Origin: Brevibacterium picturae
GTDB lineage: Bacteria; Actinomycetota; Actinomycetes; Actinomycetales; Brevibacteriaceae
Assembly (NCBI RefSeq): GCF_900105045.1
Contig: NZ_LT629739.1
Location: forward strand, 744,001-808,000
Direction of reading: 5' to 3'
DNA length: 64,000 nt
The translations under genes and the position numbers were made by a program. Each line of letters starts with the position of its first letter. Position 1 is the first letter of the stretch. Below, one piece after another: positions 55,243 through 63,437 of the stretch. The notes beneath the pieces are model-generated. The model ran no database searches. It worked only from the letters and a program-made list of their open reading frames with translations, and was not told the origin of the DNA.

Positions 55243-57420
55243 CTACTCGTAGGTGTCGTTCGACTTCGCACGCTCGACGAGCGAAGCCGGCGGGGTGAAC
55301 CGATCACCGTAGGTCGCGGCGAGTTCCTTGGCACGTTCGACGAAGCCGGTCAGGCCGCCTTCGTACTGGTTGACGTACTGGAGCACGCCACCGGTCCAGG
55401 CGGGGAAGCCGATGCCGAAGATCGAACCGATGTTCGCATCCGGCACCGAGGTGAGCACCCCCTCGTCGAGGCACTTGATGGTCTCGATGGACTCGGCGAA
55501 GAGCATCCGCTCCTGCAGGTCTGCGAAGGGCTGCGTCGTCGAACCGGAGTTGAACTTCTCGCGCACACCGGTCCACAGCTTGGTGCGCTTGCCGTTCTCG
55601 TCGTAGTCGTAGAAGCCGCGTCCGTCCTTGCGTCCGGTGCGACCCTGTTCGACCATCCAGTCGAAGACCTCGTCGGAGGGGTGGCTCTCCCGCTTTCCTC
55701 CTGCGGCTTCGATCGCCTCCTCGGTCTCCTTCCGGATGTTCTGCGACAGCGTCAGCGTCAGCTCATCGAGCAGCTGCAGGGCACCGGTCGGGTAGCCGGC
55801 CTGCAGTGCCGCCTGTTCCACCGTTGCCGGCTCCACACCCTCACCGACGGCGGCGACCGCCTCGGCGATGAAGGTTCCGATCACACGGGAGGTGAAGAAT
55901 CCGCGAGAATCGGTGACGACGACCGGGGTCTTCTTGATCTGCTGGACGAGATCGAAGGTGCGCGCCAGGGTCTCATCCGAGGTGTTGTCACCGCGGATGA
56001 TCTCGACCAGGGGCATCTTGTCCGCGGGTGAGAAGAAATGGATGCCGATGAAGTCGGTATCGCGCTTCACACCGGTGGCCAGTTCCGTGATCGGCAGGGT
56101 AGAGGTGTTGGAGCCCAGCACTGCGTCGGAGTCGACGACGTCCTGAATCTCTGTGAAGACCTGCTGTTTGACGGGCACGGACTCGAAGACGGCTTCGATG
56201 ACGAAGTCGACTCCGGCGAAGTCATCGACCGAGGCGCTCGGGGTGATCCGATCGAGGACGGCCTTGGATTTCTCCGCCGTCGTCTTGCCCTTGGCCAGGG
56301 CCGATTCCTCACGTTGGCGCGCGTAGGCCTTGCCCTTGTCCGCGGCTTCGATCTCGACGTCCTTGAGGACGACCTCGATGCCGGCTTTCGCTGCGGTGTA
56401 GGCGATCCCGGCGCCCATCATTCCGGCGCCCAGGACGCCGAGCTTCTTCACCTGACGAGGTTCGAAGCCGTCGGGGCGCGATCCTCCCGAGTTGATGTGG
56501 CCGAGGTCGAAGAAGAACGCCTTGATCATGTTCTTCGCCACCGGGGTGTGGGTGAGGTGGATGAAGTAGCGGGTCTCGACGTCCAGGGCCGTGTCGATGT
56601 CGACGTAGGCACCTTCGACGGCGGCGGCGACCGCCGCACGTGGGGCGGGCATCGGTGCGCCCTTGGTCTGGCGTCGTAGGAGTGCCGGCAACGCGGGCAG
56701 CATCGCGCCCAGTGATGGTGAGGTCGGTGATCCGCCGGGGAGCTTGAAGCCCTTGACGTCCCAGGGCTGCGCGGCCTCCGGGTTGGCCTTGATCCAGGCC
56801 TTGGCACGGTCTTCGAGATCGGCTGCGGGGGCGAGTTCGTCGACGAGACCCAAATCCAGCGCGTCGGATGCCTTGAACTTCGTCGAGGGCAGAATGGCCT
56901 TCTGCAGGGCATCCTGGATTCCGAGCAGACGCACTGTTCGGGCGACGCCGCCGCCACCGGGAAGGAGGCCCAGGGAGACTTCGGGGAATCCCACGCGCAG
57001 GCTGGAGACATCCTGTGCGGCAACCCGGTGATGCGTGGCCAGAGCGACTTCGAGGCCTCCGCCCAGGGCGGCACCGTTGATGGCCGCGGAGACGGGCTTG
57101 CCCAATGTTTCGAGGCGGCGCAGGATCGACTTCATATGGTTGGTCTGCGCTGCTTCGTCGGCCGAGTTCTCAGGGTCGGCGGTGCGCAGCTTGTTGAGGT
57201 CCCCACCTGCGAAGAAGGTCTTCTTCGCCGAGGTGATGACGACGCCGGTGATGTCGTCGACGTTGGCCTCGAGCCAGTCCACGGTGCTTTCGAAAGCATC
57301 CCTGAAGTGGTCGTTCATGGTGTTGACTTTGGCGTTCGGATCGTCGATGACGACGGTGACGATTCCGTCAGAGTCGGTGGAGCGGGAGTACTCGGTTGCA
57401 GTCGTTTCAGTGTTCGTCAT
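55243..57420 (-). CDS. fadJ: Fatty-acid oxidation multifunctional protein (enoyl-CoA hydratase / 3-hydroxyacyl-CoA dehydrogenase)
   Basis: Starting one base after the thiolase stop (ATG 57420), the 725-residue protein fuses an N-terminal hydratase (catalytic Glu pair at about E124 in GGGLEVAL and E147 in FPEVSLG) with a hydroxyacyl-CoA dehydrogenase (NAD motif GVLGAGMMGAGIA, GAGMMG at 331-336; NTSTLPITELA; SRGFFTSRVIGTFIAEA). It hydrates enoyl-CoA and oxidises the 3-hydroxyacyl-CoA. It works with the upstream thiolase as a beta-oxidation complex like FadB/FadA. Confidence 0.93.
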   Translation of the reverse strand: MTNTETTATEYSRSTDSDGIVTVVIDDPNAKVNTMNDHFRDAFESTVDWLEANVDDITGVVITSAKKTFFAGGDLNKLRTADPENSADEAAQTNHMKSILRRLETLGKPVSAAINGAALGGGLEVALATHHRVAAQDVSSLRVGFPEVSLGLLPGGGGVARTVRLLGIQDALQKAILPSTKFKASDALDLGLVDELAPAADLEDRAKAWIKANPEAAQPWDVKGFKLPGGSPTSPSLGAMLPALPALLRRQTKGAPMPAPRAAVAAAVEGAYVDIDTALDVETRYFIHLTHTPVAKNMIKAFFFDLGHINSGGSRPDGFEPRQVKKLGVLGAGMMGAGIAYTAAKAGIEVVLKDVEIEAADKGKAYARQREESALAKGKTTAEKSKAVLDRITPSASVDDFAGVDFVIEAVFESVPVKQQVFTEIQDVVDSDAVLGSNTSTLPITELATGVKRDTDFIGIHFFSPADKMPLVEIIRGDNTSDETLARTFDLVQQIKKTPVVVTDSRGFFTSRVIGTFIAEAVAAVGEGVEPATVEQAALQAGYPTGALQLLDELTLTLSQNIRKETEEAIEAAGGKRESHPSDEVFDWMVEQGRTGRKDGRGFYDYDENGKRTKLWTGVREKFNSGSTTQPFADLQERMLFAESIETIKCLDEGVLTSVPDANIGSIFGIGFPAWTGGVLQYVNQYEGGLTGFVERAKELAATYGDRFTPPASLVERAKSNDTYE

Positions 57421-57421
57421 G

Positions 57422-58630
<1,209 letters not shown>

Positions 58631-58698
58631 CTGTTCCTCACAGTCCTAGGGAACGGCCGACGATCACAGTCGTGTTCTCAGCCGAGGCTACGTCAACG

Positions 58699-58731
58699 AC
58701 GATCGCTCAGTCTCAGCAACTGAGCGATCGT
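58699..58731. promoter_or_regulatory. Inverted-repeat operator upstream of fadA-fadJ
   Basis: ACGATCGCTCAGT (58699-58711) and ACTGAGCGATCGT (58719-58731) are perfect 13-base arms around CTCAGCA. The right arm is also the core of a near-perfect 18-base palindrome ACTGAGCGATCGTTCAGT (58719-58736). Such CGATCG-centred dyads resemble operators of TetR-type fatty-acid repressors. It lies about 70 bases before the thiolase start. Confidence 0.65.
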
Positions 58732-58937
58732 TCAGTAACATTCACGTTCCTATTCAATACCAGTTCTGTGTGATGGTCAACACGGTCAGCGCACGAGCCC
58801 ACACTTCGAATTATGGCGGCGTGAGCGCGGACTCGAACGGGCAGGAGCGACCACTTGGGCCCGTCGCCGGCTCCTGGCCGGACGACTATGGTACAGACCG
58901 GAGTTCTCCACGCGGCTCGAGCAGTGCGCAGTCGTCA

Positions 58938-58987
58938 CTGACTTCGCGACCAGCGGAGGTGACTGACTTCGACACCAGCGGACGTCG
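58938..58987. repeat. Imperfect 25-base tandem repeat near attachment site
   Basis: Two adjacent copies beginning CTGACTTCG and containing ACCAGCGGA (58938-58962 and 58963-58987) match at most positions. They lie 20 bases from the tRNA terminator, on the chromosomal side of the element boundary. Confidence 0.7.
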
Positions 58988-59007
58988 GGACCCACAGACG
59001 AGAAAAC

Positions 59008-59040
59008 CCCTGTGCCGGTGTGATGCCACCGGGCACAGGG
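59008..59040 (-). terminator. Rho-independent terminator of the tRNA-Thr gene
   Basis: Read on the minus strand, a stem of CCCTGTGC-type arms (59008-59020 with 59027-59040, one bulged base) is followed by TTTT (complement of 59003-59006). It lies just 3' of the tRNA remnant and marks the original tRNA transcription unit. Confidence 0.8.
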
Positions 59041-59051
59041 ATTCGTTGCCG

Positions 59052-59092
59052 AGCCGCCTGCGAGAATCGAACTCGCGACCTATTCATTACGA
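59052..59092 (-). other. Truncated tRNA-Thr(CGU) 3' end; element attachment site
   Basis: On the minus strand this reads from the anticodon loop (TCGTAA, anticodon CGU) through the 3' anticodon strand TGAAT, variable loop AGGTC, T arm GCGAG-TTCGATT-CTCGC and the acceptor 3' strand AGGCGGC. The 5' half is absent: no ATTCA stem strand, D arm or GCCGCCT acceptor strand lies upstream. This is the remnant left when an element integrates into the 3' half of a tRNA gene. The complete copy should be at the element's other end. Confidence 0.8.
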
Positions 59093-59228
59093 GGGCGACG
59101 ACTGCTAGATAAGTAGTCGTTTCGGCAGTTACAAACGTTGCAAGGTAAAGCCCCGAGACCGCTGGATTCGATCTCGGGGCACGCCGGGGGCACAAGCCCC
59201 AGCACCTACAGATGAATGCAGTCATCTG
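59093..59228. other. Hairpin cluster at element end, candidate origin or att arm
   Basis: Four hairpins are packed here: ACGACT/AGTCGT (about 59097-59120), GCCCCGAGA with TCTCGGGGC (59150-59158, 59172-59180), GGGGC/GCCCC around ACAA (about 59187-59200), and CAGATGA with TCATCTG (59209-59215, 59222-59228). They lie between the attachment site and rep. They could be a terminator, integrase arm sites or the rolling-circle origin; the sequence alone cannot decide. Confidence 0.5.
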
Positions 59229-60847
59229 CACCCAACAAATATAGCGAACTCCACCGACACCGGCCGTCGATTCGTGCGTCAGCGGAGGACGCCGTCGGTG
59301 TTGCCGTCGACGCTGGCGACGGGAACGTCCGTCGCTTGCGACGCAACGGATCACGGCGCCAGCGTCGACCACTCGGTAAATCGGGAACAACTTTTCACCC
59401 CAGAGCGCCCGAGTCCGCTGAGCCTCATTCAAAACGGCAGCAGACACGCGCGGAGAAGTTCCGTTTTCGGCAGGGCCTCCGCAAGTATGCGCACCGTAAA
59501 TATGTTCAGCTCTGCGGTACTCGGGCGTGTTCCGTATCGGGCGTGGGTGTTCGTCTCACCGAATCGGAGGCAGGGCGTCGGGCGGGCTTCGCCGGGTTGT
59601 CCACCTGCGGGAGCATCTGGCTCTGCCCGGTGTGTGCGGCCAAGATCGCCGCCCGTCGGGCTGAAGAACTCGGAACTGTCCTCGAGAACGTGCGTGAGGC
59701 TGGCTATGATCTTGCGCTGGTCACTCTCACGGTGCGCCACTCAGCTGAAGACACTCTGGCCGAAGTGTGGTCAGCAGTAAGCCGCGGTTGGCATCGAGTT
59801 ACCGGAGGCAAAGCGTGGTTGGCAGATAAGAAGCACTACGAGATCCCCGGCTGGGTTAAGGCGGTCGAGGTCACGCATGGAAAGAACGGTTGGCACGTTC
59901 ACTTGCACACCGTGATTGCGTACAAGGGCACTCCGGAAGACGCGATAGTTTTGGGAGAGCGCATCTATGACCGGTGGGAATCAGGTCTGAAAGCAACAAA
60001 AAAGCACAAGAAGAGGTTCACTGCTCTGCCTGGTTATGGCGTTGACGTGCAAATCTCTCAAGGAGGAGACGTCGGGAACCTCGGCAAGTACCTCTCCAAG
60101 CTCGGGGGCGATCTGCAAGGGCTTTCCCGAGAAGTGGCTCAGGGTGCGCAGAAGCGGGCGCGTGGGGAGAACCGGACTCCGTTCCAGATCGGGCGTGATT
60201 TCCTAGATGCTGAAGCGTCCGAAGACGAGGCGAGTCAGAGAATGTGGCGTCATGACGTTGCGATTTGGAAGGAGTGGCAGCGCACGGCTCCCGGACATCG
60301 TGCGCTCACCTGGGCTAAGGGGCTCCGCGAACAATTCGGTCTTGATGAGCAGGAATTGACAGATGAAGATGTCGCCGCCGAGGAAGTAGGAACCGAGGAC
60401 GATACTGTGTGCAGCATCCCGTCCAACGCCTGGAACTGCATCAAAAATCGAGCCTGGGAGATTCTCGATGTGGCTGAGAACCGTGGAGCAGAAGCTCTGC
60501 GCACTTGGCTCGATAAGCAGGGCATCGAGTGGACAGCGGCCCCGAATAGACGCGCGGGAAATTTGACCGGGAAAGAGCGGAAGCTCATTGATTATAGGAG
60601 AGCGGCGGCGAAACGCCTGGGTGGATTGGAAGAGCCACCGAAGCCCGAGGAAGGGGAAGCTGCTCGGTGCACACGATGTGGTGAATCAATCATTACTGGC
60701 GATCATAAGGAGTGTGAGAACGAGCTGAAGAGCGAGGACATAATTACAGATCACTGGATGAAGCGACAGCAGTACCTCAGCCGGACTCGAATTGGCCGCA
60801 AACTTGGCGTGTCAGGACTGCTTCACAACAGTTTGGGCCCGGTCTGA
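59216..60847 (+). CDS. Rolling-circle replication initiator (HUH Rep, pIJ101/pSAM2 type)
   Basis: The frame gives up to 543 residues; the first 80 or so look non-native, and the ATG at 59216 lies in a hairpin loop with no ribosome site, so a later start (for example TTG 59336) is likely. The core is clear: a Cys cluster CGSIWLCPVCAAKIAARRAEEL (C131, C137, C140), motif LALVTLTVRH, the HUH metal motif GWHVHLHTVIAY (HVHLH at 227-231) and the catalytic-Tyr region LGKYLSKLGGDL (Tyr292). A C-terminal CxxC-type cluster (RCTRCGESIITGDHKEC) follows. It nicks the element's origin to start single-strand replication. Confidence 0.85.
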   Translation: MQSSAPNKYSELHRHRPSIRASAEDAVGVAVDAGDGNVRRLRRNGSRRQRRPLGKSGTTFHPRAPESAEPHSKRQQTRAEKFRFRQGLRKYAHRKYVQLCGTRACSVSGVGVRLTESEAGRRAGFAGLSTCGSIWLCPVCAAKIAARRAEELGTVLENVREAGYDLALVTLTVRHSAEDTLAEVWSAVSRGWHRVTGGKAWLADKKHYEIPGWVKAVEVTHGKNGWHVHLHTVIAYKGTPEDAIVLGERIYDRWESGLKATKKHKKRFTALPGYGVDVQISQGGDVGNLGKYLSKLGGDLQGLSREVAQGAQKRARGENRTPFQIGRDFLDAEASEDEASQRMWRHDVAIWKEWQRTAPGHRALTWAKGLREQFGLDEQELTDEDVAAEEVGTEDDTVCSIPSNAWNCIKNRAWEILDVAENRGAEALRTWLDKQGIEWTAAPNRRAGNLTGKERKLIDYRRAAAKRLGGLEEPPKPEEGEAARCTRCGESIITGDHKECENELKSEDIITDHWMKRQQYLSRTRIGRKLGVSGLLHNSLGPV

Positions 60848-60935
60848 TCAAGCTGTACTGCACACCTGCGATATTTCATGGGATACAGTGCTATAAGAAC
60901 TTCAAACTTAGTGCTTAGCCGAAGGGTCTCGACTG

Positions 60936-61379
60936 ATGCGAAAAACGGCTTCGTTGTTGCTTCTGGCAGGGGTCCTCGTGGGCTTGTCATCGTGTGGTGC
61001 CAGCGAGCCTCCAGAGGATCCCGCAGACCTCGCCAAGTGGGCGCTTGAAAAGTACTCAGAGCAAGAGGATGAAAGCGCTGGCGACGCGTTCCTGGAAGAG
61101 AACCTTCCAGATGTGGGGAACACGCCTATGGGGATCGAACATGGGGTACTAGGCAAAGCCTGCAAGGTTCATGGCGAAGTGCGCGAGGGTAGAGACCTAT
61201 TGCACCCGGATACAACTACACCGTTCTATGCGTCACTTGAGTGTGAAGGTGACAGCGAAGTAAAGTCCGGGTTCGTTGAGTTCGAGAACCGCCGCGATCC
61301 AATGGTTGCTGAGACTATTGTCTATTCAGATGAGGACATGGAGAGTTCAGCTAAGGCAAATTCGGTAGACCTTCAGTAG
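60936..61379 (+). CDS. Small secreted lipoprotein in mobile element
   Basis: The 147-residue product starts MRKTASLLLLAGVLVGLSSCGAS, a lipoprotein signal with lipobox LSSC (Cys20). The mature part is acidic and has two further Cys (GKACKVHGE, LECEGDS). I recognise no family. GAAGGG lies nine bases before the ATG. It stands alone between rep and the HTH gene; a surface or exclusion role would be guesswork. Confidence 0.75.
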   Translation: MRKTASLLLLAGVLVGLSSCGASEPPEDPADLAKWALEKYSEQEDESAGDAFLEENLPDVGNTPMGIEHGVLGKACKVHGEVREGRDLLHPDTTTPFYASLECEGDSEVKSGFVEFENRRDPMVAETIVYSDEDMESSAKANSVDLQ

Positions 61380-61417
61380 CACGGCTTGGCCATTTTTCCG
61401 GTCGGTGCGCGCGCTCG

Positions 61418-61744
61418 TCATTGAGATTCCTCGTCAATCGATTTCTTCTTCTTGATTAAGGTGCCACGATTTAGATCACCGACACGAGCGAGCGTTGCGA
61501 CGGCTCCCCCAGATTTTAGCCAAGCTGTCACAAGCTGATCTTGAACTAGTTCAACTTCCGTTCGCAATTCCGAGATAAGTTCGACAGCCTCGCCGTATCG
61601 CTGCTCAGGTGGCGCGCTGAACATCTCCTTGAGCTCGAATATATCTTCTTGCTCATCCATAATCCGCGCACGCTCAAGTCGCGACAGCTGGTGATCCAAA
61701 CGTTCAACCAGCTCGCGCAATCGTGCCCCACTCCATTCGGCCAT
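61418..61744 (-). CDS. Small helical protein with HTH-like C-terminus, probable element regulator
   Basis: I start it at ATG 61744 (MAEWSGARLRELVERLDHQL), giving 108 residues; a longer frame exists upstream. Residues 1 to about 75 are charged helices that look like a dimerising coiled coil (RLRELVERLDHQLSRLERARI, ELKEMFSAPPEQRYGEAVELISELRTEVELVQDQL). The end, AWLKSGGAVATLARVGDLNRGTLIKKKK, reads like a helix-turn-helix. It faces the transfer-type operon across a region packed with repeats, which fits a repressor, but no family is recognised. Confidence 0.55.
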   Translation of the reverse strand: MAEWSGARLRELVERLDHQLSRLERARIMDEQEDIFELKEMFSAPPEQRYGEAVELISELRTEVELVQDQLVTAWLKSGGAVATLARVGDLNRGTLIKKKKSIDEESQ

Positions 61745-61805
61745 ACATACAGTGTACGAGTTGAACACCTTTCGCTTTTCAGCCTTCGCACATCTGTCTC
61801 CCATG

Positions 61806-61849
61806 ATGTTCAAAGTAATCATCACGTGTCTACTTTGAACATCACGTGT
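61806..61849. promoter_or_regulatory. Compound operator between divergent element genes
   Basis: ATGTTCAAAGTA (61806-61817) and TACTTTGAACAT (61831-61842) are perfect 12-base inverted arms with a 13-base spacer. Interleaved are two direct copies of ATCACGTGT (61821-61829, 61841-61849), exactly 20 bases apart, each holding a CACGTG palindrome. The site lies between the HTH-like gene and the operon starting at 61889. Confidence 0.75.
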
Positions 61850-61888
61850 ACGGTAGAAGCGTACTCGCAATCAACCTAGGAGTCAGCA

Positions 61889-62224
61889 ATGCAAGTCATG
61901 CCTATCGACAGTACCCGGCTGGGTTCCATCACGTTCGTCAGTTCGGAGCCGGATGCGGTTTTCGGTACTGGTGAGCAGAAAGAACGCAACGGATTGCCAG
62001 TGTGGGCGGTTGAAACGCTCATTCGCCCCGAAGAAGGGCGATCTTCGGTGGAAGTCGTGAAAGTCGCAGCTCCTTCGTCTCCCGGTTTCGAGCCGTTGAC
62101 TCCGCTGAATTTCGACAGTCTGATTGCGCGCCATTGGGAAAACAATGGCCGAACCGGAATCAGTCTCAGTGCAGATGGAGTAAACGCCGCAGGCACCCCC
62201 CCCTCGTCAGAGTCGCGCGGCTGA
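61889..62224 (+). CDS. Conserved small protein of actinomycete integrative elements
   Basis: GGAG lies seven bases before the ATG. The 111-residue protein begins MQVMPIDSTRLGSITFVSSEPD and ends with LIARHWENNGRTGISLSADGVNAAG. That pattern (a beta-rich body closing with a W-E-x-N-G-R-x-G-I-S type motif) recalls small proteins encoded beside rep and transfer genes in Streptomyces plasmids and AICEs, of unknown or regulatory function. This is recalled, not searched. A run of eight C (62196-62203) near the 3' end makes the last nine codons frame-sensitive. It is the first gene of a five-gene operon. Confidence 0.7.
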   Translation: MQVMPIDSTRLGSITFVSSEPDAVFGTGEQKERNGLPVWAVETLIRPEEGRSSVEVVKVAAPSSPGFEPLTPLNFDSLIARHWENNGRTGISLSADGVNAAGTPPSSESRG

Positions 62225-62241
62225 AAAGTCGGAGTGATGGT

Positions 62242-62463
62242 ATGAAACTCAACGATGAAGCCAAAGCCGTCTTGAGTATCGCGGGTGTCACTCAGGCTGA
62301 GTGGGCACGTCGGTGGTTCGGAGAGACAACCTGGCGAGGTGATGTGTGCGGCTGCCCGGATGAACGGTGCCGGGGTTATCACCACGACAAGTCTGAGCCG
62401 TGCGGGTGCGTGCGATCTCTCGCCCGCGAATACTCGAACAACTCCTCAGAGACCACCAAATAG
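62242..62463 (+). CDS. Small Cys/His-rich protein
   Basis: GGAGTGATGGT precedes ATG 62242 (MKLNDEAKAVLSIAGVTQAEWARRWFG). The 73-residue product has a helical N-terminus and then a metal-binding-like cluster: CGCPDERCRGYHHDKSEPCGC, with five Cys and two His. Similar short proteins occur in actinomycete integrative elements in my memory. A structural zinc is likely. It lies 17 bases after the previous gene and 9 bases before the next. Confidence 0.7.
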   Translation: MKLNDEAKAVLSIAGVTQAEWARRWFGETTWRGDVCGCPDERCRGYHHDKSEPCGCVRSLAREYSNNSSETTK

Positions 62464-62472
62464 GAGAAGACA

Positions 62473-62829
62473 GTGAGTGAAATTTTTGAGAGGAAGAAGA
62501 TTCCTCGGATCAGTCCGCGTGAAGCTGGGCGCATTGTTGGCGCTTTGGCCGAAATCAGTACCTATGAAGGTCGACATCGTGACGTCGACGTTGATGATGT
62601 TGCTACGTCCCTCCGCGATGAGGCGCTTGAAGGACTCGCGCAATTCGTGCTCGGTCAAACGGACCTGGACTACTTCAAAGTGAATGATGTGCGGCGCCGT
62701 TTGAGTGAAATTCATGCTGTGGCTTGTGAAGGGGCGGAAATTTACGGTGCTCGCGCGCTTCAAGACATGGCGGACGCTGCTGCGGAAGGACTGGCCACGG
62801 ACGAAATTGCAGACGGAGTGTCGTCATGA
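62473..62829 (+). CDS. Hypothetical helical protein in element operon
   Basis: A GTG start has AGGAGAAGACA directly upstream. The 118 residues are mostly charged helices (REAGRIVGALAEISTYEGRHRDVDVDDVATSLRDEALEGLAQFVLGQ), with no signal peptide or membrane segment and no family I recognise. Its stop overlaps the ATG of the next gene by four bases (ATGA), so the two are translated together. Confidence 0.7.
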   Translation: MSEIFERKKIPRISPREAGRIVGALAEISTYEGRHRDVDVDDVATSLRDEALEGLAQFVLGQTDLDYFKVNDVRRRLSEIHAVACEGAEIYGARALQDMADAAAEGLATDEIADGVSS

Positions 62830-63437
62830 ACGATCACGAGGGAGAGTCTGGCAACCGGGATGCGTGGGTCGGAGGCGGCATCCATCCAATCCCCCCACCT
62901 CCTCCGCTGCCTCCGGATCCCCCACGAGTAGGCGAGAAGGAGGAATCGCCGAAACGAATGCGGTTGGACCTTAGCGCGGTTGAGATGAAGAGCCCGTTGT
63001 GGCGCGTGCTCGCTGTCGCGGCCTTTGTGGCTGCGTTCGTCGCCCTGGGTATGTACCTCGGAGAGAAAGGCAACGCCGAGGCCGTCGCCCTCGTCGCGGT
63101 CGTCGCTCTGGCAAAGATCGCGGGCTATTGGGCGAACTTCCTCGCCAGAGTCAAGACCCCCAAGAAGGCGGGAACCCACGTCCCCACGGAACTCCGCCGC
63201 CTCGGTGAAGCTGTTCGGAAGTGGCTCAACGACCGTCCCATCGTCATTTGCTGCTTCTTCGGAGTCGCATGGGGCATCGCCACCCTCATCTCCAAGAACT
63301 TGATGACCGCATTCTTCGAACAGCTCTACAGCCCGTGGCTGTCCATCGCTGTGGGGTGCCTCATTGGTGCGGTGATCGCCGCACCCGAATTCTTCAAATC
63401 CGGTATTCGCAAAATGGGTTGGAGCCGCGAATCATGA
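62826..63437 (+). CDS. Membrane protein with proline-rich N-terminus, possible spread protein
   Basis: The 203-residue product opens with a polar segment containing a proline run (HPIPPPPPLPPDPP), followed by about four hydrophobic segments (VLAVAAFVAAFVALGMYL, AVALVAVVALAKIAGYWANF, IVICCFFGVAWGIATLI, WLSIAVGCLIGAVIAAP). Position, coupling to the next gene (ATGA) and small polytopic form recall Spd-type plasmid-spread proteins of streptomycetes, but sequence identity is not recognised. Confidence 0.7.
   Translation: MNDHEGESGNRDAWVGGGIHPIPPPPPLPPDPPRVGEKEESPKRMRLDLSAVEMKSPLWRVLAVAAFVAAFVALGMYLGEKGNAEAVALVAVVALAKIAGYWANFLARVKTPKKAGTHVPTELRRLGEAVRKWLNDRPIVICCFFGVAWGIATLISKNLMTAFFEQLYSPWLSIAVGCLIGAVIAAPEFFKSGIRKMGWSRES

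Larger units (their letters stand above)
58631..59215. other. Gene-free junction region between fadA and mobile element
   Basis: This 585-base stretch holds no gene I can support. From left to right it contains the fad operator, an imperfect 25-base tandem repeat, the tRNA-Thr terminator, the tRNA 3' remnant and a run of hairpins. A plus-strand open frame (58770-59108) is largely antisense to the tRNA remnant and is not a gene. Confidence 0.7.

Noticed and set aside
58770-59108. 112-codon plus-strand frame at the element junction
   Set aside because: It is mostly antisense to the tRNA terminator and remnant and has no ribosome site or family resemblance.
59052-59130. Complete tRNA gene on the minus strand
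   Set aside because: The T arm, variable loop and acceptor 3' strand are good, but the D arm, 5' anticodon strand and 5' acceptor strand are missing, so it is only a remnant.
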